Shown one piece after another: positions 52,800-61,052 of a stretch of DNA of 64,000 nt. The stretch spans positions 62,001-126,000 of the forward strand of contig JAGWBX010000002.1 in NCBI GenBank assembly GCA_021295655.1, in the 5' to 3' direction. The notes under the pieces were generated by a model, which was not told the DNA's origin, ran no database searches, and saw nothing but the letters and a program-made list of their open reading frames with translations. Position numbers and translations under genes: made by a program. The stretch is from Candidatus Latescibacterota bacterium (GTDB lineage: Bacteria; Latescibacterota; UBA2968; GCA-2709665). Position 1 is the first letter of the stretch; every line of letters begins with the position of its first letter.

Positions 52800-53210
52800 G
52801 TGGCCAGAAAGAGCGGAATCTACCGCGATGAGGTGAAAGATTCATTGCACCGCTATCTGGAAGACGTCGCCACGTCTGAGCCATTGACGTCCCAGGAGGA
52901 AGTCTTTCTTGCCCGTCGCATCAAGAAGGGTGATCTCGAGGCCCGCAGGAAGCTCGTCGAGGCCAACCTGCGATTCGTCATCACCGTAGCCCGGGAATAC
53001 CAGAACCAGGGCGTGCCGCTGGCGGATCTGATCAGCGCGGGCAACCTCGGGCTTATTACGGCGGCCGAGAGATTCGACGAAACCAGGGGATTCAAGTTCA
53101 TCTCCTACGCGGTCTGGTGGATTCGCCAGTCCATCCTGCAAACACTGGCCGAACATTCCAGGGTCGTGCGTCTGCCGCTTAACCGGGTGGACCTTCTTCG
53201 GCGTATTTGA
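52800..53210 (+). CDS. RpoD-like sigma-70 factor, N-terminal part ending at in-frame TGA
   Basis: Primary-type sigma factor regions 1.2 to early 3: [89 protein letters not shown], then [13 protein letters not shown] and TGA at 53208-53210. Downstream the same frame continues with the rest of the protein. The GTG at 52800 has GAGGTGA six bases before it. In relatives of about 287 residues the segment is uninterrupted; a glycine, serine or arginine codon would fit the TGA site. The TGA is followed by C, a leaky context in known bacteria. Confidence 0.86.
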   Translation: MARKSGIYRDEVKDSLHRYLEDVATSEPLTSQEEVFLARRIKKGDLEARRKLVEANLRFVITVAREYQNQGVPLADLISAGNLGLITAAERFDETRGFKFISYAVWWIRQSILQTLAEHSRVVRLPLNRVDLLRRI

Positions 53211-53663
53211 CGCTACGTCAACAACCGGCAGCAGGAGACGTCCGGGAGACCTCCGGAAGAAGAAATCGCGGAGGAGTTGGGAATCACGGTCGAGCAGGTG
53301 GTCGATACCATTGCCAGTGGACAGCGCATCCTCTCGCTTGACATGACCTTCGGCGAGGACGAAGAAAACAGCCTGCTGGAAGTCATGACAGACGAAAACC
53401 AGGAACCGCCCGACCATCTACTCCTGCAGAATTCACTGGAACACGAGATCTTCGCGGCGCTGGATACACTGGAAGAAAGGGAGCGGGAGGTCATTCGCCT
53501 CTATTTCGGCCTGGGCGGCGACGCCGAAATGACCCTTGAGGAAATCGGCATCCGGTTCAGACTCACCCGCGAACGCGTGAGGCAGATCAAGGAAAAAGCG
53601 CTCAGAAAGCTCCGCCACCCCACACGGGGCCGCAAACTCATGCCCTATTCGGACGGTGCCTGA
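53211..53663 (+). CDS. RpoD-like sigma-70 factor, regions 3 and 4, after the in-frame TGA
   Basis: The frame continues RYVNNRQQETSGRPPEEEIAEEL (region 3, matching the HTH-type segment GITVEQVVDTI) and region 4: EIFAALDTLEEREREVIRLYFGL, MTLEEIGIRFRLTRERVRQIKEKALRKLRHP, the helix-turn-helix that reads -35 boxes. No start codon until an ATG at 53277, inside region 3, so this part cannot be a useful separate sigma factor. Intact whole gene would be 287 residues. A perfect terminator follows 22 bases after the stop. Confidence 0.83.
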   Translation, partial: RYVNNRQQETSGRPPEEEIAEELGITVEQVVDTIASGQRILSLDMTFGEDEENSLLEVMTDENQEPPDHLLLQNSLEHEIFAALDTLEEREREVIRLYFGLGGDAEMTLEEIGIRFRLTRERVRQIKEKALRKLRHPTRGRKLMPYSDGA

Positions 53664-53685
53664 ACAGAGCGTGTGCATCGAAATC

Positions 53686-53719
53686 GAGGCCGGACGACAG
53701 AAACGTCCGGCCTCGTTTT
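53686..53719 (+). terminator. rho-independent terminator after the sigma gene
   Basis: An 11-bp perfect stem GAGGCCGGACG (53686-53696) / CGTCCGGCCTC (53704-53714) with a 7-base loop, then GTTTT. Convergent genes on both sides; the T run favours the plus strand. Confidence 0.9.
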
Positions 53720-53723
53720 CGTA

Positions 53724-54287
53724 CTATCTTCCTTGCGTGATTTTACGAAGTTCTTCCGGCGTCGCCCACAGCAGGGGAACAACCAGATCCTCCTGAACCG
53801 AGCCATCGTGGGTGCCCCGATTCCCGCCTTCGTCCGCAGCGCGCCCCGGAGACTCATGCATGCCATGGTCCGCTACCAGTATTACCGCGTAACCGGAAGT
53901 CGCAAGGCAGGCCAGCAGCCCTTCAAGATTCCGGTCCATCTCGGAGGCGGTCTGCTGAACCTCCGGCGCGTAGGGACCGTACCTGTGACCCGCTTCATCC
54001 ACGTCGAGCAGATGAACAAATGCAAACGCCGGGGAATGTTCGAGGATTAAACCGGGTACTCGGGCGTAGATCTCCAGATCGTTTCGTTCCTCAGCCAGTA
54101 CCGTTCTGTCGGCGAATCGCTCGATGTCCAATCCCGCCACGTCCCTCTTGTGGACGGCCATCAACGTCTGCCCCCCCGTGTCCCTCACCCTGTTGAAAAC
54201 GGAATCCATATGGGGTGACCGGACCGCCCGGATCATCGTCTGCAAATCCGTGACGCCGTGCGAGGACGGCGACACGCCGGTCAACAA
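53724..54287 (-). CDS. alkaline-phosphatase-superfamily phosphodiesterase, C-terminal part
   Basis: 187 residues with the metal motifs of nucleotide pyrophosphatase/phosphodiesterase-like enzymes: FVHLLDVDEAGHRYGPYAP (aspartate and histidine), ILVADHGMHES and NRGTHDGSVQED. It is in frame with the upstream fragment and follows its TGA by two codons (SL, then LTGVSPSSHGVTD). An internal ATG-like codon at 54287 would start after the nucleophile, so this part alone cannot be active. Confidence 0.78.
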   Translation of the reverse strand: MLTGVSPSSHGVTDLQTMIRAVRSPHMDSVFNRVRDTGGQTLMAVHKRDVAGLDIERFADRTVLAEERNDLEIYARVPGLILEHSPAFAFVHLLDVDEAGHRYGPYAPEVQQTASEMDRNLEGLLACLATSGYAVILVADHGMHESPGRAADEGGNRGTHDGSVQEDLVVPLLWATPEELRKITQGR

Positions 54288-54290
54288 CGA

Positions 54291-54545
54291 TCAAAAGCAT
54301 ATGTAGGTCATCGAGGGAAGCACGGACTGAAACTCACGATGCCGAAGCGCCGCCCCCCCGAATAAAACCCGCGCCCACAACGACGAGCCGAAACCGTCAA
54401 CCACCACCAGCGCAAGACGGTCGGCGGCCTGCAGGGTGTCGAAGACTTCATCGATCGGCGCCGCCTCGGAGCCGTTGGGCGCGGGTACGTCGAGTACACG
54501 GGATATTGTTGGCGCGATTGCCCGCAAGTCGACAGGTTCAGCCAT
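54291..54545 (-). CDS. alkaline-phosphatase-superfamily phosphodiesterase, N-terminal part ending at in-frame TGA
   Basis: 84 codons: LALVVVDGFGSSLWARVLF (first metal aspartate) and VLPSMTYICF, where the threonine corresponds to the catalytic nucleophile of the superfamily. TGA follows at 54291-54293. The next codons read SLLTGVSPSSHGVTD, which matches the SIVTG-x-Y-P-x-x-HGI stretch of relatives without a gap, so a single codon is affected. ATG 54545 with AAGGAG lies inside the end of murD. Whole gene 53724-54545 would have 274 codons. Confidence 0.78.
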   Translation of the reverse strand: MAEPVDLRAIAPTISRVLDVPAPNGSEAAPIDEVFDTLQAADRLALVVVDGFGSSLWARVLFGGAALRHREFQSVLPSMTYICF

Positions 54546-55911
54546 CACAGCTCCTTTTATTCAGAACCAGTTGCCTGAACCGCTCACCGCGCTCGGTGAA
54601 ATTGCGAAAGCAATCGTAGCTGGCCGAGGCCGGAGAAAACAACACCGTACCGCCCGGCGCCGCACGTCTCGCCGCCTCGGACACCGCATCGTCCAGTGAA
54701 CCCGCCCTCAGGACGCGCGTCGGGGACCCGGCCGGTACCGATTCCGCGATCGCGTCCGCCGTCTGACCCGTGAGGACCAGATGCGACACCCTTCGCCCGA
54801 TCTGTCGGCCCAGTGCGCCGTACGCCAGACCCTTGTCGTATCCTCCCGCGATCAACACCACGCCCGGCGGAAGGGCCGAAAGCGCCACCTGCGTCCGGTC
54901 CGGGCTTGTCGCAATGGAATCGTTAAAGTACGTGACGCCCCGGATTTCGGCAACCCGTTCCAATCGATGGGGCACGCCCTTGAACGAAGCCAAGACGGCC
55001 GCAATATCCGCTTCGTTCACGCCGCAGGTAAGCGCCGCTGCGCAGGCAGCCAGCGCGTTTGACAGGTTATGCCTTCCCGGAAGCGCCAAAGCGTTGGCCT
55101 GACAGATGGTTTTTTCGGATTCGCCGATCCGGTGTCGGATGTGGCAACCGTCGAGGTACACGTCGCAGCCCGGCGCGGGTTGCATGCCGAAAACAACACG
55201 GCGCCCGTTTCCGGACCATTGCCTGACTTCAGGATCGTCTCCGTTCAATACCTCGACGTCGCCATCGCCCTGATGGGCGATGATCTGGCGTTTCGCCCTC
55301 TTGTAGGCCTCCAGCGATCCGTGTATATCCAGGTGATTGGGGGCAAAATTCGTAATCGCGGCAGTCTGCGGGCTCCATTTCTGATCGCCCAGCCGATCCA
55401 GTTGAAAGCTGGACAGTTCGAGGACGACGTGAGTGTCCGCCGTTGTTTCCTCCAGCCGATCCAGCAAAGACCCACCGATATTTCCGCCCACCATCGTCCG
55501 TGGCGCCTTACGCCGCATCATCTCCCCGACCAGAGCCGTGGTGGTCGTCTTTCCACTGCTGCCCGTAATCCCCACAACCGGCGCTTTACAACGTTCCGCA
55601 AACAGGCAAATCTCCGTGGTCACGGGGATTCCCCGTTTCCCGGCAACCTTGAGGAACGGGGAAGACCGGGGCACCCCGGGATTCGCCACGACAAGATCCG
55701 CCGCCCGGAAATCCGCCGCCTCGTGTCCGCCCAGCCTGTAAACGACCGGCAAAGTCTCCAGTGCACGCAACGACTCCCGAAGCGCCTCCGCCGGCCTGAG
55801 ATCGGTAACGGTCACCCGCGCGCCCTCCCTGCACAGAAACCGCACCGCACCCACGCCCCCGCCAAACAGGCCCAGGCCCATTACGAGCACCCGCCGCCCG
55901 TCCAGCGGCAT
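54538..55911 (-). CDS. murD: UDP-N-acetylmuramoylalanine-D-glutamate ligase
   Basis: 457 residues. Peptidoglycan synthesis: adds D-glutamate to UDP-MurNAc-L-alanine. Rossmann domain VLVMGLGLFGGGVGAVRFL, ATP site GITGSSGKTTTTALVGEMM, LELSSFQLD, FAPNHLDIHGS, central HNLSNALAACAAA and C-terminal YFNDSIATSPDRTQVALS, IAGGYDKG. Start ATG 55911, with GTG 55914 as an alternative, both behind GGAAGGAC. Its end overlaps the start of the phosphodiesterase gene by eight bases. Confidence 0.95.
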   Translation of the reverse strand: MPLDGRRVLVMGLGLFGGGVGAVRFLCREGARVTVTDLRPAEALRESLRALETLPVVYRLGGHEAADFRAADLVVANPGVPRSSPFLKVAGKRGIPVTTEICLFAERCKAPVVGITGSSGKTTTTALVGEMMRRKAPRTMVGGNIGGSLLDRLEETTADTHVVLELSSFQLDRLGDQKWSPQTAAITNFAPNHLDIHGSLEAYKRAKRQIIAHQGDGDVEVLNGDDPEVRQWSGNGRRVVFGMQPAPGCDVYLDGCHIRHRIGESEKTICQANALALPGRHNLSNALAACAAALTCGVNEADIAAVLASFKGVPHRLERVAEIRGVTYFNDSIATSPDRTQVALSALPPGVVLIAGGYDKGLAYGALGRQIGRRVSHLVLTGQTADAIAESVPAGSPTRVLRAGSLDDAVSEAARRAAPGGTVLFSPASASYDCFRNFTERGERFRQLVLNKRSCDG

Positions 55912-55990
55912 CACGGTTCACGTCCTTCCAGCATAGCTGCCGACAGTTCGGCAAGCAAGATCAAGTCCGGCAGGCTCCCAGAATTGCCCG

Positions 55991-56614
55991 CTATCGCGCG
56001 GCCATTTTCAGAATCTTTCCCTGCGACTCCAGCATATCGAGGATCCGTTGCGCCGCGTCCCCGGGTGAACATTCGGCTGCCTTGATGACCAGTTCCGGAT
56101 TCTCCGGCGGCTCGTAAGGATCCGATATACCCGTAAAATCCGGTATTTCTCCCGCACGCGCCTTCCTGTAGAGTCCCTTTGGGTCCCTTTCCTCACAGAC
56201 CTCAAGTGGTGTGTCGACGAAAACCTCCAGAAAATCTCCTCGATCCAGCATCCCGCGGACCCCGTCCCTGTCAAGCCTGTACGGACTCACAAAGCTGCTT
56301 ATGGCAAGGATTCCCGCATCCACAAACAGTTTTCCCACCTCACCGATACGACGAATATTCTCAGCCCTGTCCTCGGCCGAAAAACCCAAATTTTTGTTCA
56401 ATCCGTGCCGGACATTGTCTCCATCCAGGACGTAGGCCACGCGTCCCCGCGCAACCAGCGCGTGTTCCACGGTAAACGCAATGGTGCTTTTTCCGGAGGA
56501 GGGCAGACCGGTAAGCCACACCAGGCAACCCGCCTGCGTCAACAGCTTCTCCCGTTTCGCACGACTCACGTGGCCTTCGTGCCATACGATATTTGTTGCT
56601 TTCGCCGCGGCCAA
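55991..56614 (-). CDS. cysC: adenylylsulfate kinase
   Basis: 207 residues. Phosphorylates APS to PAPS. Seen: ATNIVWHEGHVSRAKREKLL, P-loop VWLTGLPSSGKSTIAFTVE, LDGDNVRHGLNKNLGFSAEDRAENIRR and VDTPLEVCEERDPKGLYRKAR. I place the start at a TTG (56612-56614) because GGGAGG lies six bases before it and the family begins just there; a longer frame to 56731 adds non-homologous sequence. No sulfate adenylyltransferase is adjacent. It follows the DUF2156 gene by 113 bases. Confidence 0.9.
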   Translation of the reverse strand: MAAAKATNIVWHEGHVSRAKREKLLTQAGCLVWLTGLPSSGKSTIAFTVEHALVARGRVAYVLDGDNVRHGLNKNLGFSAEDRAENIRRIGEVGKLFVDAGILAISSFVSPYRLDRDGVRGMLDRGDFLEVFVDTPLEVCEERDPKGLYRKARAGEIPDFTGISDPYEPPENPELVIKAAECSPGDAAQRILDMLESQGKILKMAAR

Positions 56615-56727
56615 GAACAACCTCCCTGTTTCGGAAACGTCATCTTCTGCGTTTAAGCCCTGCCGGAATTCGATCCTTTCAACCGTGGCGCACAGCCGAA
56701 GGGACATGCCGGAAAGCGAGTTGTTCG

Positions 56728-57636
56728 TCAATCCGAAAACGACGCGCTGTAGACCGGAATCAGCTCGACAGGACGGAATTTTCGCTTATGCTGTCGCAAT
56801 CCCCGCAGCCCCAGGTCACCAGCGTCGTTGACGAGATCGAAATCCGTCAGCACCCGGTAAACCTCCATTCGCAGATATTCCGACAGTCCCCGTACGTCGG
56901 GGTCCGTTTTCGCGATAAAGAAGTTGGCCAGCCGGGCGTGCATTCTGCCGGCTATCGCGAAGGCCGCGATCCGGCCCTCGAGCTCCACGCACCAACCCTG
57001 GAGTTCCTCGGACGTCCATTGTCCGAACATCGACAACGCCGACCGGGTATATCCCCAGTCGAGCAGGAAATCCCGCTTGCGCCCCTGCCGCTTCCGCCAG
57101 TGCCGCAACAGCGCCTGGCAGGGCGTGATATCTGCGGGCGTCATTACACGGAAAATCGGATCCGCCCCTCTACGGAAGCGTCTCAGTTTCTTTCGCAGAT
57201 CCCGGTACGGCCGCCCGGCTGCCGCCGCGACCCTCGACGGATCGTAAAGGTACTCCCGCGACTTGAACCGAACTTCCAGCCGGTCCGGCGGCAGATGCCG
57301 TCTGTCGGCCTCGTCCACCCACAAAATGCGCGGGTAACGGCCTTCGTTGATTGAACGCATCCGGTTCAGGACCGCGACGAGCGGTTCAGTCGACAGTGGA
57401 ATCGGCGGTACGACCAGATCGAACCGGACGCGGCCGCTTCTGTCAACGCGACGCACGGGAAGCCACAGTGCGCCATCGTGTTCGGCAACGAACACTTCCC
57501 TCGCCGGAGCCAGGCTGAAACAACAGAGAAAAGGCGCGTAATAACACCACGCGTTCTTCCCGGCGGACGCAAAAATTCCCTGCAGACGGCGCGTATGACG
57601 GGGGTGAATGGGTTCCGCTTCAAACGGCAGATTCAT
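56728..57636 (-). CDS. DUF2156 / LPG-synthase C-terminal-domain acyltransferase-like protein
   Basis: 302 residues with a GNAT-like double fold as in the C-terminal domain of phosphatidylglycerol lysyltransferase: SAGKNAWCYYAPFLCCFSL near the start, KLRRFRRGADPIFRVMTP, WCVELEGRIAAFAIAGRMHARLANFFIAKTDPDVRGLSEYL. No membrane domain, so it is a cytosolic version; in the family this fold transfers aminoacyl groups from tRNA or acts on other acyl donors. The ATG overlaps the bpsA stop as ATGA, so they are translated together, linking it to polyamine metabolism by position only. Confidence 0.8.
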   Translation of the reverse strand: MNLPFEAEPIHPRHTRRLQGIFASAGKNAWCYYAPFLCCFSLAPAREVFVAEHDGALWLPVRRVDRSGRVRFDLVVPPIPLSTEPLVAVLNRMRSINEGRYPRILWVDEADRRHLPPDRLEVRFKSREYLYDPSRVAAAAGRPYRDLRKKLRRFRRGADPIFRVMTPADITPCQALLRHWRKRQGRKRDFLLDWGYTRSALSMFGQWTSEELQGWCVELEGRIAAFAIAGRMHARLANFFIAKTDPDVRGLSEYLRMEVYRVLTDFDLVNDAGDLGLRGLRQHKRKFRPVELIPVYSASFSD

Positions 57637-58616
57637 CCCTTCTTCCGTGACCTGTCGGCCGTGTAGAGCGAACCCCCATAGAAGCCATTGACACGGGGTG
57701 TCAACCGGGCTGTCGCAACCGTTCGAATGAGATGACTGACACCGGCCAGCATCTGGGCGCCGACGTACCGATTGAAATCCGGTATGATCTCAACCGGCGC
57801 CAGTCCGGTTTCGGTGATCGTTCCCACTGCGGTTGCCGTCTCGTCGGGTCTGCGGCTTCCGAAACAGATAATGCCCTGCTTGCCCACCTCCGGCCGAAGC
57901 CCCGCGGCGCCGCGGGAAACGAACAACGACAGGCCGGAAAGCGTGTATGGCGGATCGGTGAAGAACAGGTCGAAACCGGCGAGGAGGTCGCCCGGCAGAT
58001 CCGCCCTCAAGTCGTGTTCGACGGCCTCGATCGCCTGTCGTGTTTCACGTGACGCGGCGTTCAGAAAGGCCACAAGTCGCGGGTCGCACTCCAGCACCAC
58101 CACCCTGCGCACCGAAATCCCGAGAAAGTCAGCCAGAAGGCCGATGGCCAGAGAGGTGAGGTCGTCGTCTCCCAGTATCAGGACATCACGCCCTTCCAGC
58201 CCGTCGTATTCGTACAGAAGGACGGCGCGCCGCAACGCGGTCTCCGCCGTTGCATGAGACTGATCCAGCCGCACGTCGACAGGCGGCCTTCGCTCCCCGA
58301 GTGCCTCCATCCGTGCGCGCAACGAACGCATCTCGTCGTCCAGCACGGGAAAGACCGGCCTTTGAAACCGGCGGCGGCAACTCAGACCCAGCTGTTTTTC
58401 GAGCGCATTCCGGCCGGCCGACGACAGGTTTACGCCGCCTCGCCGCTCCAGCCAACCCCTTGTTTCCAACTCGCCCCGGACCGCAGCCACAACCGGCACC
58501 GGCAGACCCGTCTCCCGCGACAGGTCCCGTAACGTCAGCGTGCCCGCGCGATAAATGGCCCTCAAGACACGACGGACGCCTTCGGGACCCTCGGCGAGCC
58601 GCGCATCGGCCGCCAC
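57633..58616 (-). CDS. bpsA: N4-bis(aminopropyl)spermidine synthase-like protein (BpsA)
   Basis: 327 residues. N-terminal winged-helix part (TLTLRDLSRETGLPVPVVAAV) and C-terminal methyltransferase-fold aminopropyltransferase with LGDDDLTSLAIGLLADF, VVLECDPRLVAFLN, LFFTDPPYTLSGL. In thermophiles BpsA makes branched polyamines from spermidine. GTG at 58616 is the likely start, 31 bases after the membrane-protein stop; an open frame further upstream is the shadow of that protein's acidic tail. The catalytic acidic GDDD and DPPY motifs are intact. Whether this organism makes branched polyamines is unproven. Confidence 0.85.
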   Translation of the reverse strand: MAADARLAEGPEGVRRVLRAIYRAGTLTLRDLSRETGLPVPVVAAVRGELETRGWLERRGGVNLSSAGRNALEKQLGLSCRRRFQRPVFPVLDDEMRSLRARMEALGERRPPVDVRLDQSHATAETALRRAVLLYEYDGLEGRDVLILGDDDLTSLAIGLLADFLGISVRRVVVLECDPRLVAFLNAASRETRQAIEAVEHDLRADLPGDLLAGFDLFFTDPPYTLSGLSLFVSRGAAGLRPEVGKQGIICFGSRRPDETATAVGTITETGLAPVEIIPDFNRYVGAQMLAGVSHLIRTVATARLTPRVNGFYGGSLYTADRSRKKG

Positions 58617-58647
58617 ATCCGCCAGTACGTCTCCCGAATGCCTGATG

Positions 58648-59841
58648 TCACTTCTCTTCGGTTTCCGTGTCCGGCGCCTCACCGTCTCCGTTCTCCGATT
58701 CCGCGGAGGTGTCGCTACCCGCCTCCTCGACTCCGTCGTCCCCGGTTTCCGCTTCCTCAGGTGGTTCCTCGTCTTCCTCCGCCTCGTCGTCCTCCCATTC
58801 GAGCAGATTCTCATCATCCTTGCGCTTCCGAAGAATCACGTAAATCAGACTGAGGCCGGAAGCATAGGCGGACAGCACGTATGAACTGTAGATAACCGTG
58901 AGCAGAATCAACATAACGGCGAGAATTCCCCCAGCCAGCAATTCGGAACCGGAAGGGGTGCCGGCGGGCGGCAGAAACGCCGTAATGTCCAGAGACAGCC
59001 ATTCGGAACGCGTGAAGTCAAACGGGACATACTGCCCCGCCACATAGACCATGTTGGCCAGCTTTTCTTTCATGAACAGGCCGCAGGCCCAGCTCACCAG
59101 ACCGAGCGAGGCGGCCATGAAGATTCCCAGCAGGACGGAACCGACAGACACCGAGATCTTCATCCAGATCATATACAACACGAGCCGCCAGGGTTGGCTC
59201 CAGGCCAATGAAAAGGACTGGATGGCCACCTCGAGCGCGTCTTCGCCGACCGTCCCCACGACCGCAGGCGACATCGTCAGGGACACGACAAACGCGATCG
59301 ATATAAAAACGGCAACCAGCGCGGCAAAAAAGATCGGAATGAACAATACCCCGAACGCCAATTCGCCCGCCCAGGGAATCAAACCCGCAAGCCATCCGAT
59401 CACGATGCCCGCGACGACAAAAAAGACCAGCAGTGCCAGCGTGGCCACCGGTCCCCATACAACGCCGCCCCAGTTCTGTCTGATGAATCCCCAGGCATCG
59501 CCCGAGGAATAAAAGTCGTCTCCTTTCAATTGCTGGTATGTAATCTTGCAGATCATGCAAATCGTCAATAGAACCACAAACCAGACATAGAGCATTGCAA
59601 GCACGTCCATTGCGGCGCCCGCCAGCGTGACCGGAAACGGCGCCAGCCCTGGGAAGAGCCCGTACCGGTGCCAGATCTCTCCCATCGTGGCCCCGGCCAG
59701 AAGGTGGTCGGCGATGGCCAGGATGGAATATCCGGCATAGGCGATCAGCGTGCCGGACAACCCCACCCAGATCTTCTTGCCGGACCATCCGAGCCGAACC
59801 ACCCGAAAGATGTCCCGGATATCAAAATGCAACTTGAACAT
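58648..59841 (-). CDS. multi-pass membrane protein with acidic C-terminal tail
   Basis: 397 residues. About six to eight hydrophobic helices (for example VWGPVATLALLVFFVVAGIVIGW, LLAGGILAVMLILLTVIYSSYV) and a cytosolic tail of about 55 residues that is nearly all glutamate and aspartate (EWEDDEAEEDEEPPEEAE and similar). The long first half resembles a transporter-like or DUF975-type membrane family, but I cannot assign it. ATG with AAGGAGGG upstream and a promoter with TTGACT and CATCAT. First gene of the set with bpsA, DUF2156 and cysC. Confidence 0.72.
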   Translation of the reverse strand: MFKLHFDIRDIFRVVRLGWSGKKIWVGLSGTLIAYAGYSILAIADHLLAGATMGEIWHRYGLFPGLAPFPVTLAGAAMDVLAMLYVWFVVLLTICMICKITYQQLKGDDFYSSGDAWGFIRQNWGGVVWGPVATLALLVFFVVAGIVIGWLAGLIPWAGELAFGVLFIPIFFAALVAVFISIAFVVSLTMSPAVVGTVGEDALEVAIQSFSLAWSQPWRLVLYMIWMKISVSVGSVLLGIFMAASLGLVSWACGLFMKEKLANMVYVAGQYVPFDFTRSEWLSLDITAFLPPAGTPSGSELLAGGILAVMLILLTVIYSSYVLSAYASGLSLIYVILRKRKDDENLLEWEDDEAEEDEEPPEEAETGDDGVEEAGSDTSAESENGDGEAPDTETEEK

Positions 59842-59853
59842 TACACACCCTCC

Positions 59854-59902
59854 TTAGTGTTCTGTCCCAGAAATAAGTTGCCTGAATTCGGCCGTCGAGC
59901 CG
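59854..59902. repeat. repeat C, copy 1
   Basis: A 49-bp block, matching 60157-60205 in the same orientation at about 44 positions, core TTGCCTGAATTCGGCCGTCG. It begins against the ribosome site of the membrane-protein gene. Gap 59842-60294 contains the two copies, a promoter and no gene. Confidence 0.75.
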
Positions 59903-60110
59903 CCCCTCGGCGCTGTGCGCCCTTCGTGACTCATAACAGCTACATTTTCGCTCCGCCGGGAACCTCACTGCGAATTCTAAAACAGCTTCCTGCGGTTCGA
60001 AGCCAACAAAAAAAGGGCACAACGCCGCCCCCGAAGTATGCCGAAAATGCCAAAGTCACTTAAATACATAACCTTACACGCGTAAAAGCGGGCACATAAA
60101 CCGCGCCGCT

Positions 60111-60139
60111 ATGATGCAACAATGCCGGACCAAAGTCAA
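60111..60139 (-). promoter_or_regulatory. candidate promoter for the membrane protein-bpsA group
   Basis: Minus strand: TTGACT (60134-60139), 17-bp spacer, CATCAT (60111-60116). It lies between the two copies of repeat C, so the leader of about 265 bases carries copy 1. Confidence 0.5.
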
Positions 60140-60156
60140 GAGAAATAAAAAAGGAT

Positions 60157-60205
60157 TTAGTGGTCTGTCCCGGAAACAGGTTGCCTGAATTCGGCCGTCG
60201 AGTCG
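60157..60205. repeat. repeat C, copy 2
   Basis: Second copy of the 49-bp direct repeat, 303 bases from the first. Sequence after it (GTGTAAGCGGCTTCCTG) is also partly echoed near 59970. A remnant of an insertion-sequence end is one explanation. Confidence 0.75.
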
Positions 60206-60294
60206 TGTAAGCGGCTTCCTGATTATCCGGTTTTCGGTCTCCTGAACGGGGCTGTTGTGCCGTCCACGTACCCACTGTGGCCGGCAGGCGGGTT

Positions 60295-60870
60295 TTACCG
60301 TTCGTCGGATGGTTCGGGAATCGTCAGGCGGATCTGATGGATAAAAAGCTGGAGCGGCACGTTGAAGGGCCGGGAGGGTCGGTTCAGCGCCGGCTTGAAA
60401 AGCGCACCGGCAGGCAGGGGCGTGGCGCCCTGCTGCAACCTGACCTGGGCGTGGCCATCCTGCGCTTCGATTACGCGGTAACAACCCTGTCCGAGCCCCA
60501 TCGGCCACGGCGATCCGTGCTTGTCCGGTGCTGTAAGAAACAGCACGACCTCTTCATCGACGCCGAACTCGGGAATGCCGGGGATATACAGCCGCCGGCC
60601 GTCGGCGGTTCCTCCGGGCAACGTGAGGACGATCTCGTCGCCCGGATTGCCCTTGACCGGTACGATTACCCTGAACCGGTGCCGCGTTACGATTTCCCCG
60701 CGCCCGTCATCCTTAAAGCTGGTGCGGGACACACACTGGACGTGGGCGATCGTCTCCGCCCTGTCGCAAAGCGAATCGAACCCGAATCGTTCGACCGTTG
60801 TCGCCTCGGTCTTCGGCACACAGATGGCCAGAACGGCAATCGCAAAAGCGGATCGAATCAAATCTGACAT
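60295..60870 (-). CDS. exported hypothetical protein
   Basis: 191 residues. Signal peptide SAFAIAVLAICVPKTEA. The mature part is beta-rich with paired cysteines (SLCDRAETIAHVQCVSRTSF) and a repeated VLTLPGG and LFLTAPDKHG pattern similar to small exported proteins often annotated as hypothetical. Start ATG 60868-60870; an earlier ATG at 60891 is possible. Neither has a strong ribosome site. No function can be assigned. Confidence 0.6.
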   Translation of the reverse strand: MSDLIRSAFAIAVLAICVPKTEATTVERFGFDSLCDRAETIAHVQCVSRTSFKDDGRGEIVTRHRFRVIVPVKGNPGDEIVLTLPGGTADGRRLYIPGIPEFGVDEEVVLFLTAPDKHGSPWPMGLGQGCYRVIEAQDGHAQVRLQQGATPLPAGALFKPALNRPSRPFNVPLQLFIHQIRLTIPEPSDER

Positions 60871-61052
60871 CGGACACCCGTGGGGAAACATGGATGGACT
60901 GGATAGGGTGAGCGGTCGTCTCTACCTGAAAACGTCCCTGCCCGGTCAAGGTTCCAAAGTCGTGCGCCGACGCCGGGGTCGGGCAATCATGAGTGTCCGC
61001 CGCCATGCTGACGGTTTCGGTGTTCCGCCGCCGAACGCAGGTTGACGGGGGG

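Noticed and set aside
53208..53210. Selenocysteine at the sigma-factor TGA, or at the phosphodiesterase and barrel TGAs
   Set aside because: None lies at a redox or cysteine position in the family, and I see no downstream hairpin of SECIS type.
3177..54545. General reassignment of TGA to glycine or tryptophan
   Set aside because: TGA ends many genes cleanly here, including overlapping ATGA junctions (hyuA and the upstream hydrolase; bpsA and the DUF2156 gene) and a stop shared by two convergent genes. One interruption is TAA.
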